From Lewinellaceae bacterium (GTDB taxonomy: Bacteria > Bacteroidota > Bacteroidia > Chitinophagales > Saprospiraceae): a stretch of 64,000 bases of DNA. Both the position numbers and the translations under genes were made by a program. Numbering within the stretch: position 1 is the stretch's first letter; each line of letters opens with the position of its first letter. Of this stretch, positions 28,192-37,100 are shown one piece after another. The DNA lies in NCBI GenBank assembly GCA_020636045.1, contig JACJYP010000009.1, forward strand, positions 1 through 64,000, in the 5' to 3' direction. The notes beneath the pieces are model-generated. The model was not told where the DNA came from. It did not search any database and was given only the letters and a program-made list of their open reading frames with translations.

Positions 28192-28469
28192 ATTTCTGGC
28201 AGGTGATGCAATTTATTCTGACTGGCATTGCCGCAGGCGGCCTCGTTGAATTGTCTTCAAAATTGTACGGCAGCCCCTGGACCTGGAAATCTGCGGGCCT
28301 GTGCCTGGGCAGTTTGCTGGTGTTCGGCCTGTTGAGTTCGCTCGCCCGGCTTTTTGAACCGGGCACGGCGCGGGATATGGCGGCTGCCGCGATCGCATTG
28401 CTGTTTTTGGCAGGCGTTATCGTGGCCATGCGGTACCTGCCTCCCCATCATTCGAAAACGAATCACTAA
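28188..28469 (+). CDS. Small membrane protein of unknown function (93 residues)
   Basis: Three hydrophobic segments cover most of the protein (VMQFILTGIAAGGLVEL, SAGLCLGSLLVFGLLSSLA, AAAAIALLFLAGVIVAM), ending in a short His/Lys tail. The start codon overlaps the previous stop by four bases. No family is recognised. It may form one functional unit with the preceding membrane protein. Confidence 0.75.
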   Translation: MNFWQVMQFILTGIAAGGLVELSSKLYGSPWTWKSAGLCLGSLLVFGLLSSLARLFEPGTARDMAAAAIALLFLAGVIVAMRYLPPHHSKTNH

Positions 28470-28479
28470 TTTTCTTTTT

Positions 28480-28737
28480 ATGGACCTCTCCACTCTTCTT
28501 GTCATTTTGGCCATTGGCGCCGCTTCCGGCTGGCTGGCCGGCTTTATTCGCCAGGGCTACGGTTTCGGCCTGCTGGGCAATATCGTAATTGGTATCATTG
28601 GCAGTTATATCGGCAGCTGGCTGCTGGGAGAAATCGGGCTGTCGCTCGGCACGGGTCTCCTGAGCACGATCGCCAAATCCGTGATCGGCGCGCTGGTGTT
28701 GCTGTTCCTGATCGGACTGATCAAAAAGTCAAAATAA
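28480..28737 (+). CDS. GlsB/YeaQ/YmgE (transglycosylase-associated) family membrane protein (85 residues)
   Basis: The ATG at 28480 gives 85 residues with three membrane helices and the Gly-rich repeat characteristic of the GlsB/YeaQ/YmgE family: ILAIGAASGWLAGFIRQGYG, LLGNIVIGIIGSYIGSWLLG, then IGALVLLFLIGLIKKSK. Family members are small inner-membrane proteins associated with envelope and general stress; their mechanism is unknown. The frame is open further upstream, but that part belongs to the overlapping 93-residue gene in another frame. It lies between the membrane-protein pair and the GH13 gene, 21 bases before the latter. Confidence 0.9.
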   Translation: MDLSTLLVILAIGAASGWLAGFIRQGYGFGLLGNIVIGIIGSYIGSWLLGEIGLSLGTGLLSTIAKSVIGALVLLFLIGLIKKSK

Positions 28738-28758
28738 GGGGGAGGCATCGATCTGCTT

Positions 28759-30666
28759 ATGATCCGGACGCGTGGCCCGCTGATCGCACTTTTTCTGATT
28801 ACCGCCCTTTTTTCCTGTAAAAACTTCTGGGGCAATCCGCATGCGACGCCGCTGCCGGCGCGTACCGTGCCGGCAGTGCCCGGTACCGTGCGCGCCGAAC
28901 CGGCGAACTGGTGGGCAGGCATGAAACACAACCGGGTGGAAGTACTGTTCCATTACCCGGGCCTCGCTTCGTACGAGGTGCGGCTCGGCCGGACAAAAAA
29001 AGTACGGCTGGCGGCAGTGGAAAAGGGCGACAGCCCTAACTATCTGTTCGTGACGCTTGAGATCGATGACAAAGCGCCGCCGCAAAGGGTGCCCGTATTG
29101 TTCAGCAAGGGGGAGCGCCTGTTTTCTTATGAATTTCCTGTGTATCACCGCAACGGAGCGGCAAAAGGCCAGGGGCTGAGCAGCAGTGATGTGATGTATC
29201 TAATTTACCCGGACCGCTTTGCCAATGGCGATACGACAAACGATCACCTGATGGATATGCTGGACGGATCGGGGCGCGATCAGCCCACGGGACGCCACGG
29301 CGGCGACCTGCAGGGCATTGCCGATCACCTCGATTATTTGCAGGATCTGGGTATATCGGCGATCTGGCTCAATCCCGAACTGGAAAACGACCAGGCCAGG
29401 GATTCCTACCACGGCTATGCGCTGACGGATCATTACCGCGTAGACCGGCGCATCGGGAGCAACCTGCAATTGCGCGATCTCGTGACACAGTGCCACCGGA
29501 AAGGCATAAAGGTCGTCCGGGATGTGGTGCTCAACCACATCGGCGACCGGCATTACTGGATGGCCGACCTGCCCATGCAAGACTGGATACACCAGTGGCC
29601 ATCGTACACCGGAACCAATTACCGGGCGACCACGGTGCTGGACCCTTATGCGTCCGACAGGGACAAAAAAGTTTTTCAGGGTGGCTGGTTTGCCTCCGCC
29701 ATGCCCGACCTGAACCAGCAAAACCCGCACGTCGCCACATACCTGACCCAGCAGGCGATCTGGTGGGTTGAATATGCGGGCATTGACGCTTTCCGCATCG
29801 ATACCTATGCTTATTCCGATCAGGATTTTTGCAGCCGCTGGTGCCGTGCCCTGCGCGACGAGTATCCGCAGATATTTTTGTTCGGCGAAATATGGGAAGA
29901 GGAAGTGATCCCGCAAGGTTTTTTCGCTGGCGGGCAGCCAATGGCGCGCGCGCAATTCGATGCTCATTTGTCAGGGGTGGTCGATTTCAATCTTTGCTTC
30001 GCGATACGGGAAGCGTTGACGCGGCAGCAGGACTGGATGGGCGGTGTTTCAAAAGTGTACTACACCCTGGCGCAGGATCATTTTTACCAACATCCGTACA
30101 ATAATGTGGTCATGCTCGACAACCACGATATGACGCGGTTTTTTACGCATATCGGCAGCGACCCCGGCAAATACAAAACCGGAGTGGCCTTTTTGCTCAC
30201 CACCCGCGGCATCCCGCAGATCTATTACGGTACGGAAATACTGATGGAGGGCTCGAAGGATGTTTCGGACGGCGATCTGCGCCGCGATTTTCCCGGCGGA
30301 TGGCCCGGTGATCCTGTTGATAAGTTTGTTGCGGAAGGAAGGACTGAAGGGGAAGAAGCGGCATTTCAGTTTACGCGCAGCCTGATCCGTTACCGGAACC
30401 AAACCCCGGCCCTGCAGACAGGGCGACTCGTGCATTTTATTCCTGAAGATGGTGTGTACGTGTATTTTCGTTATGACGATGCCTCAACGGTCATGGTCGT
30501 GCTCAATACCTCGGATAAGGCGGTTTCCCTTCCGCTGTCGCGTTTTTCAGAACGCCTGGAAGGTTTTCGCGGAGCGAGAAATGTCGTTTCCGGAGCGGAA
30601 CTTTCGGGTCTGAAGACTTTGTCTGTGCCGGCCAACGCTCCCCTTGTGCTGGAACTATTGCGGTGA
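28759..30666 (+). CDS. GH13 alpha-amylase family lipoprotein, neopullulanase/cyclomaltodextrinase-like (635 residues)
   Basis: The N-terminus is a lipoprotein signal with the lipidated Cys at 20 (ITALFSC). Residues 25-130 form an N-terminal beta domain of the cyclomaltodextrinase type. The catalytic barrel contains all GH13 conserved regions: VVLNH, the nucleophile Asp348 in FRIDTY, the acid/base Glu377 in FGEIWEE, and Asp457 in LDNHDMTRFF. The C-terminal ~80 residues are the usual beta sandwich. It should hydrolyse alpha-1,4 (and perhaps alpha-1,6) glucans at the outer membrane or in the periplasm, producing maltose-type sugars for the MFS transporter encoded upstream. This pairing resembles the SusA-type step of starch use, without SusC/SusD genes nearby. 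Confidence 0.95.
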   Translation: MIRTRGPLIALFLITALFSCKNFWGNPHATPLPARTVPAVPGTVRAEPANWWAGMKHNRVEVLFHYPGLASYEVRLGRTKKVRLAAVEKGDSPNYLFVTLEIDDKAPPQRVPVLFSKGERLFSYEFPVYHRNGAAKGQGLSSSDVMYLIYPDRFANGDTTNDHLMDMLDGSGRDQPTGRHGGDLQGIADHLDYLQDLGISAIWLNPELENDQARDSYHGYALTDHYRVDRRIGSNLQLRDLVTQCHRKGIKVVRDVVLNHIGDRHYWMADLPMQDWIHQWPSYTGTNYRATTVLDPYASDRDKKVFQGGWFASAMPDLNQQNPHVATYLTQQAIWWVEYAGIDAFRIDTYAYSDQDFCSRWCRALRDEYPQIFLFGEIWEEEVIPQGFFAGGQPMARAQFDAHLSGVVDFNLCFAIREALTRQQDWMGGVSKVYYTLAQDHFYQHPYNNVVMLDNHDMTRFFTHIGSDPGKYKTGVAFLLTTRGIPQIYYGTEILMEGSKDVSDGDLRRDFPGGWPGDPVDKFVAEGRTEGEEAAFQFTRSLIRYRNQTPALQTGRLVHFIPEDGVYVYFRYDDASTVMVVLNTSDKAVSLPLSRFSERLEGFRGARNVVSGAELSGLKTLSVPANAPLVLELLR

Positions 30667-30841
30667 CGGCCGTTGTCATGTGTCCGATATGTTTGAAAAA
30701 TACCGGTTTTGCGGCAATATGTGGTCGTTTTTAATCATTTTAATGCAAATTTAATTATCATCGTGCCGGTTGAAATCCGGACCTTTGAACCCCGGACGGG
30801 ACCAGATTCCGGAACCTTTCTCTCCAATTTTTAATAACATC

Positions 30842-31780
30842 ATGAGTAAAAACAGTATGAAATTCGCAACTAAATGCATGCTATTCCTCTGCGCGGGGTT
30901 GTTCGTAACATCCTGCGTCAGCAAGAAAAAATTTGTTTCCCTTCAACAGGAACTGGACGCCGCCAATGCCGATCTGGGCAAGTGCGGGGTCAGCCTGAAT
31001 GAATACATGCAAAAACTCAGCACCTGTGAGCAGGAGAAGGATCGACTCCGCAGCGAGATCAGGAATATGGAAAACACCGTCAACCTTCGCCAGGAGCAGA
31101 TCCAGGACCTGAAAGTACAGATCGACGATTGTAAAGCGCAACGCGACAAACAACTGACCCAGGTCGGAGACCTGACCGTGCTTTCACAATCGGCCAATGA
31201 AAACATCAAGGAAACGCTGACTCAACTGGAGCGGAAAGACAAATACATTCACCTGCTTCAGGCCGCCAAGTCGAAAGCCGACTCGATCAACCTGGCCCTT
31301 GCGGTGAACCTGAAAGGCGTACTCAAGGACGGTATCGAAGATCAGGATGTGGATGTAAAAGTGGACAAAACGGTGGTGTTCATCAACCTGTCCGACAAAA
31401 TGCTGTATCAAAGCGGCAGCGCCAACCTGACCCCTCGCGCCCAGGAAGTGCTCGGCAAGATCGCCAGGATCATCGAGTCGCGTCCCGAACTGGAGGTGAT
31501 GGTGGAAGGCTATACGGACAATGTACCCATCAAAAATGCCTGCATGGAAGATAACTGGGACCTGAGTGTAAAAAGGTCTACTTCTGTGGTGCGGGCGCTT
31601 CAGCGCAATTACAAAGTGGATCCGAATCGCCTGATCGCGGCGGGCCGCGGCGAGTACAACACGCTTGCGCCCAACGACACGGAAGCCGGCCGCGCCACCA
31701 ACCGCCGTACGCGGATCATTATCATGCCGAAACTCAACCAGTTTTACGATCTGCTGAATCCCAATAATGTGCCCAATTGA
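30842..31780 (+). CDS. OmpA-family lipoprotein with coiled coil (312 residues)
   Basis: The start at 30842 gives a lipoprotein signal with Cys25 (LFVTSC). Residues 30-165 are a long coiled coil with many Glu, Gln and Lys residues (EEKD-type heptads; VNLRQEQIQDLKVQIDDCKA). The C-terminal domain (about 195-300) is OmpA-like, with VMVEGYTDNVPI, the following LSVKRSTSVVRAL, and NRLIAAGRGEY ... ATNRRTRIIIMPK carrying the Asp and Arg that bind diaminopimelate. It should link the outer membrane to peptidoglycan. An upstream extension of 24 codons is open but lacks signal features. It appears monocistronic, followed by a hairpin at 31810-31842. Confidence 0.93.
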   Translation: MSKNSMKFATKCMLFLCAGLFVTSCVSKKKFVSLQQELDAANADLGKCGVSLNEYMQKLSTCEQEKDRLRSEIRNMENTVNLRQEQIQDLKVQIDDCKAQRDKQLTQVGDLTVLSQSANENIKETLTQLERKDKYIHLLQAAKSKADSINLALAVNLKGVLKDGIEDQDVDVKVDKTVVFINLSDKMLYQSGSANLTPRAQEVLGKIARIIESRPELEVMVEGYTDNVPIKNACMEDNWDLSVKRSTSVVRALQRNYKVDPNRLIAAGRGEYNTLAPNDTEAGRATNRRTRIIIMPKLNQFYDLLNPNNVPN

Positions 31781-31809
31781 TTAGCGGCAATATTGATCTT
31801 TAAGAGCAG

Positions 31810-31842
31810 GCGCCATCCTTCGATACCAATGAAGGATGGCGC
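31810..31842 (+). terminator. 12-bp hairpin after the OmpA-family gene
   Basis: GCGCCATCCTTC (31810-31821) pairs perfectly with GAAGGATGGCGC (31831-31842) around a 9-base loop. It lies 30 bases after the stop at 31780. Only a weak T-rich stretch (TTGTGATTTATT) follows, so termination efficiency is uncertain, but the position fits a 3'-end structure. Confidence 0.6.
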
Positions 31843-32133
31843 TTGTGATTTATTGCCAGGCCTGTACAGGGTGGAATTGAGTCTTCATATGTGGTTCAGG
31901 AGCGACGGCGTCAGGTATTTCAGTATAGCATGATGGCGTGTGACGTGTTCATCCCCCCTGCCTTCGAAGGGGAACCGGAAACGGCTGCGCCGTTCCTGAA
32001 AAAAGGCTGCTGCAGGCAGTTAGAAGATACAGTTGGACAAAAAATCCCTGCCACGAGCCGGGATCGTTCAAAAGCCCGATTCGACCAACCAGGCATCTTT
32101 TCCGCTCTCTTCGCACTGCATCGTGTTGTCTTG

Positions 32134-32385
32134 CCAACAAACCTAGATGGCTTGACAAGGAACCCTGACGGCCTGACAAGGAACCTTGACGGCTTGACAA
32201 GGAACCTCGACAGCCTGACAAGGAACCTCGACGGCCTGACAAGGAACCTCGACGACTTGACAAGGAACCCTGGCGGCTTAACAAGGAACCTCGACGACGC
32301 AACAAGGAACCTTGACGGCTTGACAAGGAACCTCGACGACGCAACAAGGAACCTTGACGGCTTGACAACACACCTTGACGGCTTT
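32134..32385. repeat. 21-bp minisatellite, about 12 units
   Basis: The word ACAAGGAAC recurs exactly every 21 bases at 32155, 32176, 32197, 32218, 32239, 32260, 32281, 32302, 32323 and 32344. Degenerate units begin at 32134 and 32365. The unit consensus is about ACAAGGAACCTCGACGGCTTG. Because 21 is divisible by 3, both strands stay open across it: the plus strand reads a heptad Thr-Arg-Asn-Leu-Asp-Gly-Leu, the minus strand Arg-Gln/Arg-Gly-Ser-Leu-Ser-Ser. Near the right end the units alternate in pairs, giving a 42-bp higher-order period. I regard it as a noncoding repeat, since the flanking codons do not look like protein. Confidence 0.9.
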
Positions 32386-32980
32386 CCACCCTGTTTCGGG
32401 ATGCGGCGACGGTGGCGTATGCCTTCATCTATGGACGTGCATCGATGTATGTGCTACCTACAGCTGTTAATATTAATTTTGGTTTGAAAGTTTGGAGGGA
32501 AGTGGGGGTTAGGTTTATTTTTACGCGGTCGGAGGTTTTTTTATAACCTAACGCGCACTTTCGTGATTCCTCGTATTGAGGAGGTTAGTGACTCAAGGTG
32601 TATTCAGGAGTTCTCTGGTCATGGATGCTGTAGGATTATTGAAATTTATGAACATTTAGCAAAGAAAGGATTAATAGATAATAAAGGCCCCTCAACGATT
32701 TATGTATTTGAATATCATTAGTCAATACAAGTAATTATTCTATAAACCAACTTCGCAATGCGAAACTACCCTATCAATAAGCAATTCATAGCCTGGCGAT
32801 ATTCCCGAATATTACTATGGAATAGGTGTATAGCAGATTTTAGTTTTCCGTTTTCAAGAATACAATAGTTTGCTCTAAAAACAAACCATGCCCTGCTTTA
32901 CAAGTGCTTGTAAAGTATCGGTGATGTTTTGCCACTCATAATATATAAATCTTCGATAATACAATTCAGAATCCTTATAT

Positions 32981-34120
32981 ATGAATCTAAACCGCTTTTT
33001 CGCTCTGTTTGGAATCCCAGTTCTCTTCTTTGTCTGTTCCAACCCTTGCTCCTCACAGGACGGCACATTCAGCCAATTTTTTGCGCAACCCATGTTACTC
33101 AACCCGGCATTAACCGGACTAAGCGAAGGCTTTGCCATAGGCGGGCAGATCCGGGATCAGTGGTTTCGTGCGCCTGTAGGCTGGCGTACGATGGGCCTTT
33201 GTGCGGAGTGTCGCGCCGAGCAAATCGGGACTGGGTTAGGGGTGTTTTTCAAAAATGATACTGAAGGAGCAGGTATGCTGACAACCAATACCTTAGGATT
33301 TTCCATAGCGCCAACGATAAAAATAGCCGATAACTCAGCTATACACTTAGGTCTATCCGCTTCCTGGAGCAGCCGGACGGTAGATTGGGACCAGCTTATT
33401 TTTTCAGACCAGATTTATGAATATGATCCTGATTTGATCCTCGACGGCACTCCAAGCACAGCGCCAAGGGCCGATGCGGTTCACATGGCTTCAGTTGGGG
33501 GAGGCTTCGCTTTTCGAAGCGATCTCCCAAACATTTTCGGGAATTCCAAAATCCACAAGAATCCTTTTTTTTCCATCGGGGGAGCAATCGAACACCTGCG
33601 GTTGCTGGGAAAAACCGAAGAGTCACAATTTGGTATTTCAAACGTGAACACACCGTTCCGCCTGACGGGACATGCAGCGTTGGTCTTGCCGCTTCCAACA
33701 ACCTGGGTAGGTTCTCACGTCAAATATTTGAATGAAACGATCTCCTTGCGGATACAGCAACAAGGCTCATTGCGGCAGTATAGTATGGAGGCGGAGAGCG
33801 AGTTTGACCGTTTTCACATCGGCCCGCTATTGCATTGGGGAAACCGCTATTCCGGCTTAAATGGGCCCGGAGCAGTACAATTTGGCATCACGGGCGGCTA
33901 CGAATTTAAAATGCACCAGGGAGAGACATTTCTGTTGCTGGATATGGGCTATGATTTCCCGGCGGGTGGAGTAGGAACGCAGACAGGAGGGGCTGTGGAG
34001 ATTTCCCTCCGCTGGCGCTTTGCAAAACATTGCGCAATCCGGCTACCATTTTTGAAACCCAATAAAAAAGTAAAGTGTCCACGGTTCGGTGGGTCGGGAA
34101 CTGAATCAACGCGCAACTAA
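32981..34120 (+). CDS. PorP/SprF family protein paired with the adjacent giant adhesin (379 residues)
   Basis: A signal peptide (residues 1-25) is followed by the family signature DGTFSQFFAQPMLLNPALTG. The remainder alternates strands and turns as expected for an outer-membrane barrel (LGFSIAPTIKIADNSAIHLG; FLLLDMGYDFPAGGVGTQTG). It starts at an ATG with no ribosome binding site. The stop is 24 bases before the start of the 1603-residue PKD protein, so the two form an operon. In flagella-free gliding bacteria SprF is needed for secretion of the SprB adhesin encoded beside it, and other type B CTD proteins likewise have an adjacent SprF-like gene. I infer the same role here. Confidence 0.92.
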   Translation: MNLNRFFALFGIPVLFFVCSNPCSSQDGTFSQFFAQPMLLNPALTGLSEGFAIGGQIRDQWFRAPVGWRTMGLCAECRAEQIGTGLGVFFKNDTEGAGMLTTNTLGFSIAPTIKIADNSAIHLGLSASWSSRTVDWDQLIFSDQIYEYDPDLILDGTPSTAPRADAVHMASVGGGFAFRSDLPNIFGNSKIHKNPFFSIGGAIEHLRLLGKTEESQFGISNVNTPFRLTGHAALVLPLPTTWVGSHVKYLNETISLRIQQQGSLRQYSMEAESEFDRFHIGPLLHWGNRYSGLNGPGAVQFGITGGYEFKMHQGETFLLLDMGYDFPAGGVGTQTGGAVEISLRWRFAKHCAIRLPFLKPNKKVKCPRFGGSGTESTRN

Positions 34121-34144
34121 TCCTTATACTATCATACGAAATAT

Positions 34145-37100
34145 ATGAAATACTTTCACATTCTTATTGCATTTATAACCTGTATTTTATTGTTTTTCAG
34201 CAACAAACTTTGGGCACAATGCCCGAACCCTGTTGCAGCTTATGCAATTCTGGGAAATGTTACGGTAATCTGTGAAGGGGAGTCTATTGTAGTTGATAAC
34301 CTGGTAGATGAAAACAACCCGGTAAGTTGTGTAGACATCATGATTTGGGACTGGGGAGATGGCACTAAAGATACCGTAACCCATTTCAACAATATGACCC
34401 ATGTGTACAATTTTCCGCCGTTTAACGGAAGTTGCATCCATGGGAACGGCGAAGAATTCGACATTGATTTGCGGGTATATTATCACAACGGAGATACCCA
34501 CCACCAGCTTGCACCGGTAACCGTCCGTCCCAAACCACAGGCGGCGTTCATGATTCCGTCGCCCATTTGCATTAGTGACCCAAGCGTTACTTTTAACAAC
34601 AAATCCTGCTATGCGGATTCTTACAAGTGGACGATTAACCCCGGCAACGTTGTGCTTACCACAGAAGACCCTCAATATACGTTTCCCGGTATCGGCACTT
34701 ATACGGTTCAGTTAGAAGCAACTTCACCTGCAAACTGGGGTTGCGGCACTGATATAGCAGTACAGCAAGTACAAGTCGTGGCTGCCCCGCAGGCGGTTGC
34801 AACCGCCAACATCAGCGATTTTTGCGCCCCTTCCATATTGCAACTTTCGTCGACCGGCTCCACAAACTTTACCAGTTTCACCTGGACCATCATGACCAGT
34901 GGCGGTGCAATGTATCAATGGCTCGATACGGTAATGAACCCTCAAAACTTGCCAAATCCCAAAGTCCTGCTTAAAACACCCGGCACCTACACCATAACGC
35001 TCACCGTTCACGGTGCACCTGAGTGTGACGATGCGGTATTCACCCTGTCGCCTATTGTTATTAACGAAAGTCCAATTGCCTCCCTCAGTACACCTTCTCC
35101 GTTCTGCTATGAAGGGAACCCAATCGCCTACACTCCTGTCGGCAGCGTAATTTCAAATGGAGGCTATCCGAACCTGAGTTACAGCTGGTTCTTTGAAAAT
35201 GGTACGCCATCTACTTCAAGTGCGCTCAATCCCGGTCAGGTGACCTGGAATCAACCCGGCGATTGGAAAATTACTTTTATTGTCATAGGCGACCCTTCGC
35301 CAAGCAATATCTGTGGTAGCGATACAGTGGAAAAGATCATCCATATCGCCACGCCGAGCACCATCGGGGTCACTCATACTAACCCACCCCCTGGCGATTG
35401 CGGACCCTACGTTATCGCCTTTAACAATACTTCTACCGGTACGACAACCTGGGAATGGCTGATCAAAAAAAACGGAGGCGCGGCTGTGTTCGGCGTGGAC
35501 TATCAATTTGAGAACGGTACAACAAAGGACAGCCAAAACGTGACCATCCGGTTTTTGACCCCGGGAGAATATACGGTACAATTGCAACTCGAAAACGTGG
35601 CCTGCGGCCCAACTCAATCGCAGACTTTTCCTTTTTCGGTAAAAATGGCGCCCACAGTGGATGCCATGCCCGTCGGATTGCAGTGTGTGCCCGCACAGGT
35701 TACTTTTCCCGCAGCAGTCTTTTCGGACGGGAATGACCCTTCAACTACACTCAACTGGACATTTCCCGGCGGCGCACCCGGTACGGCAACAGGCCCGGGG
35801 CCGCATGTAGTTGACTTTACTCAACCGGGCATGCCTTTGGTCATGGTCACGGCCCAAAATGGATGTGGCACAGCTGTTGACACGTTTTCATTCATTTTGG
35901 ACATAAAAACACAGGTTACATTCCAGCCTGCCCCCGACTCAATTTGCCAAAATGCCCCTGCCATCCAACTTTCGACTAATCTCGCGGCACCCTGTTTTCC
36001 GCCCAACATACCTAACGGAATGCTAAATCCTGCCGCGCTCAACGACGGCTGGAACGCAATCGTCGTCACAAACTGTTCCAGCGCGCCGGGCTGTGGTACA
36101 AGTGACACGTTGAATATTTTTGTACTCAATGAAATTTTGTCTTTCGGAGCCGTTCCAAACTTCTGTGATACCATTGGCACAGCAACCATAACCGGCTTTA
36201 CTCCCTCCCTCAACGTCGAATTTGGTGGCGGGCCATACATTACAGCGGGCGGTCTGATTGATGCGGTTGTGGCCGGATACGGCGAACATCCGATTACGAT
36301 GACTTACGAAGCACCCGGCTTGGGCTGCGTTTTCACACAAAACACAACATTCAACGTGTTCGAGGTGCCCACATCAGGTATGACAGGACCGGTTGCGGGC
36401 TGTACGAATTTCTCGCAAGCGTTCAATTTTTCGGGCATAGCTACCGGATTGGGCTTTGAATGGACCTTTGAGAACGGAATACCAGGTACTTCGACTCAGC
36501 AAAATCCGACAGTGGAATGGCCAATTGCAGGCGATTTCAATGTACAGCTTATCGTGATCAACCCGAGCGGCTGTAGCGATACCGCGTATTCGCAAATCCA
36601 TATAGAAGCGCCGCTTGACGTCGCCATTACTGCATTGCCTACACCGACCGAGGTCTGTCCGGATGATCCGGTGACGGTAACGGTTACTGTCACAGGCCAA
36701 AATCCGCAAAACTGGACGCTATATGTGGGCAATTATGATACCTTGCCGAATTTCACGACCGGAACTTTGCAATTTCTGTCTGGCGTGGCCGATACGACGT
36801 ACATCTTGACCGCCTCCGCGAGCAATGCTTGCCCGTCGGAAGTCGCCTCGTTAGACGTGCTCGTTCACCCGCTCCCTGGACCGGACCTGGGCGTTTCGAG
36901 CCTGAGTATATGTTCGGGCGACACCGCGTTTTTTTACCAGAATTCAACAGGAGGGCCATTCACCGCTCAAATTTTTGAACCCGGAAACGGCGACCCGGCT
37001 TCTGCTGATTTGCCCATGGATGGCGTTCGGTATTTTGCCCTGAACAATCAGATTACGGAGTATTTTGCGATACTCACACTAAGCAATGATTGCGGCACTC

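Larger units (their letters stand above)
31781..32980. other. 1.2-kb gene-poor region with a minisatellite and a gene relic
   Basis: No gene is convincingly supported. It contains the hairpin at 31810-31842 and the 21-bp tandem repeat at 32134-32385. It then turns AT-rich. At about 32542-32721 there is an open stretch without a start codon whose end reads CRIIEIYEHLAKKGLIDNKG (stop at 32719-32721) and looks protein-like; it may be the 3' remnant of a lost gene. The last 250 bases before the PorP/SprF gene at 32981 should hold that gene's promoter, but no exact TAnnTTTG element was found. Confidence 0.55.

Noticed and set aside
32134..32385. CRISPR array
   Set aside because: Units are contiguous 21-bp tandem repeats without unique spacers, and no cas genes are present.
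31891..32487. Repeat protein encoded by the minisatellite
   Set aside because: The flanking parts of the frame are not protein-like and both strands are equally open, so a repeat of length divisible by three explains it.
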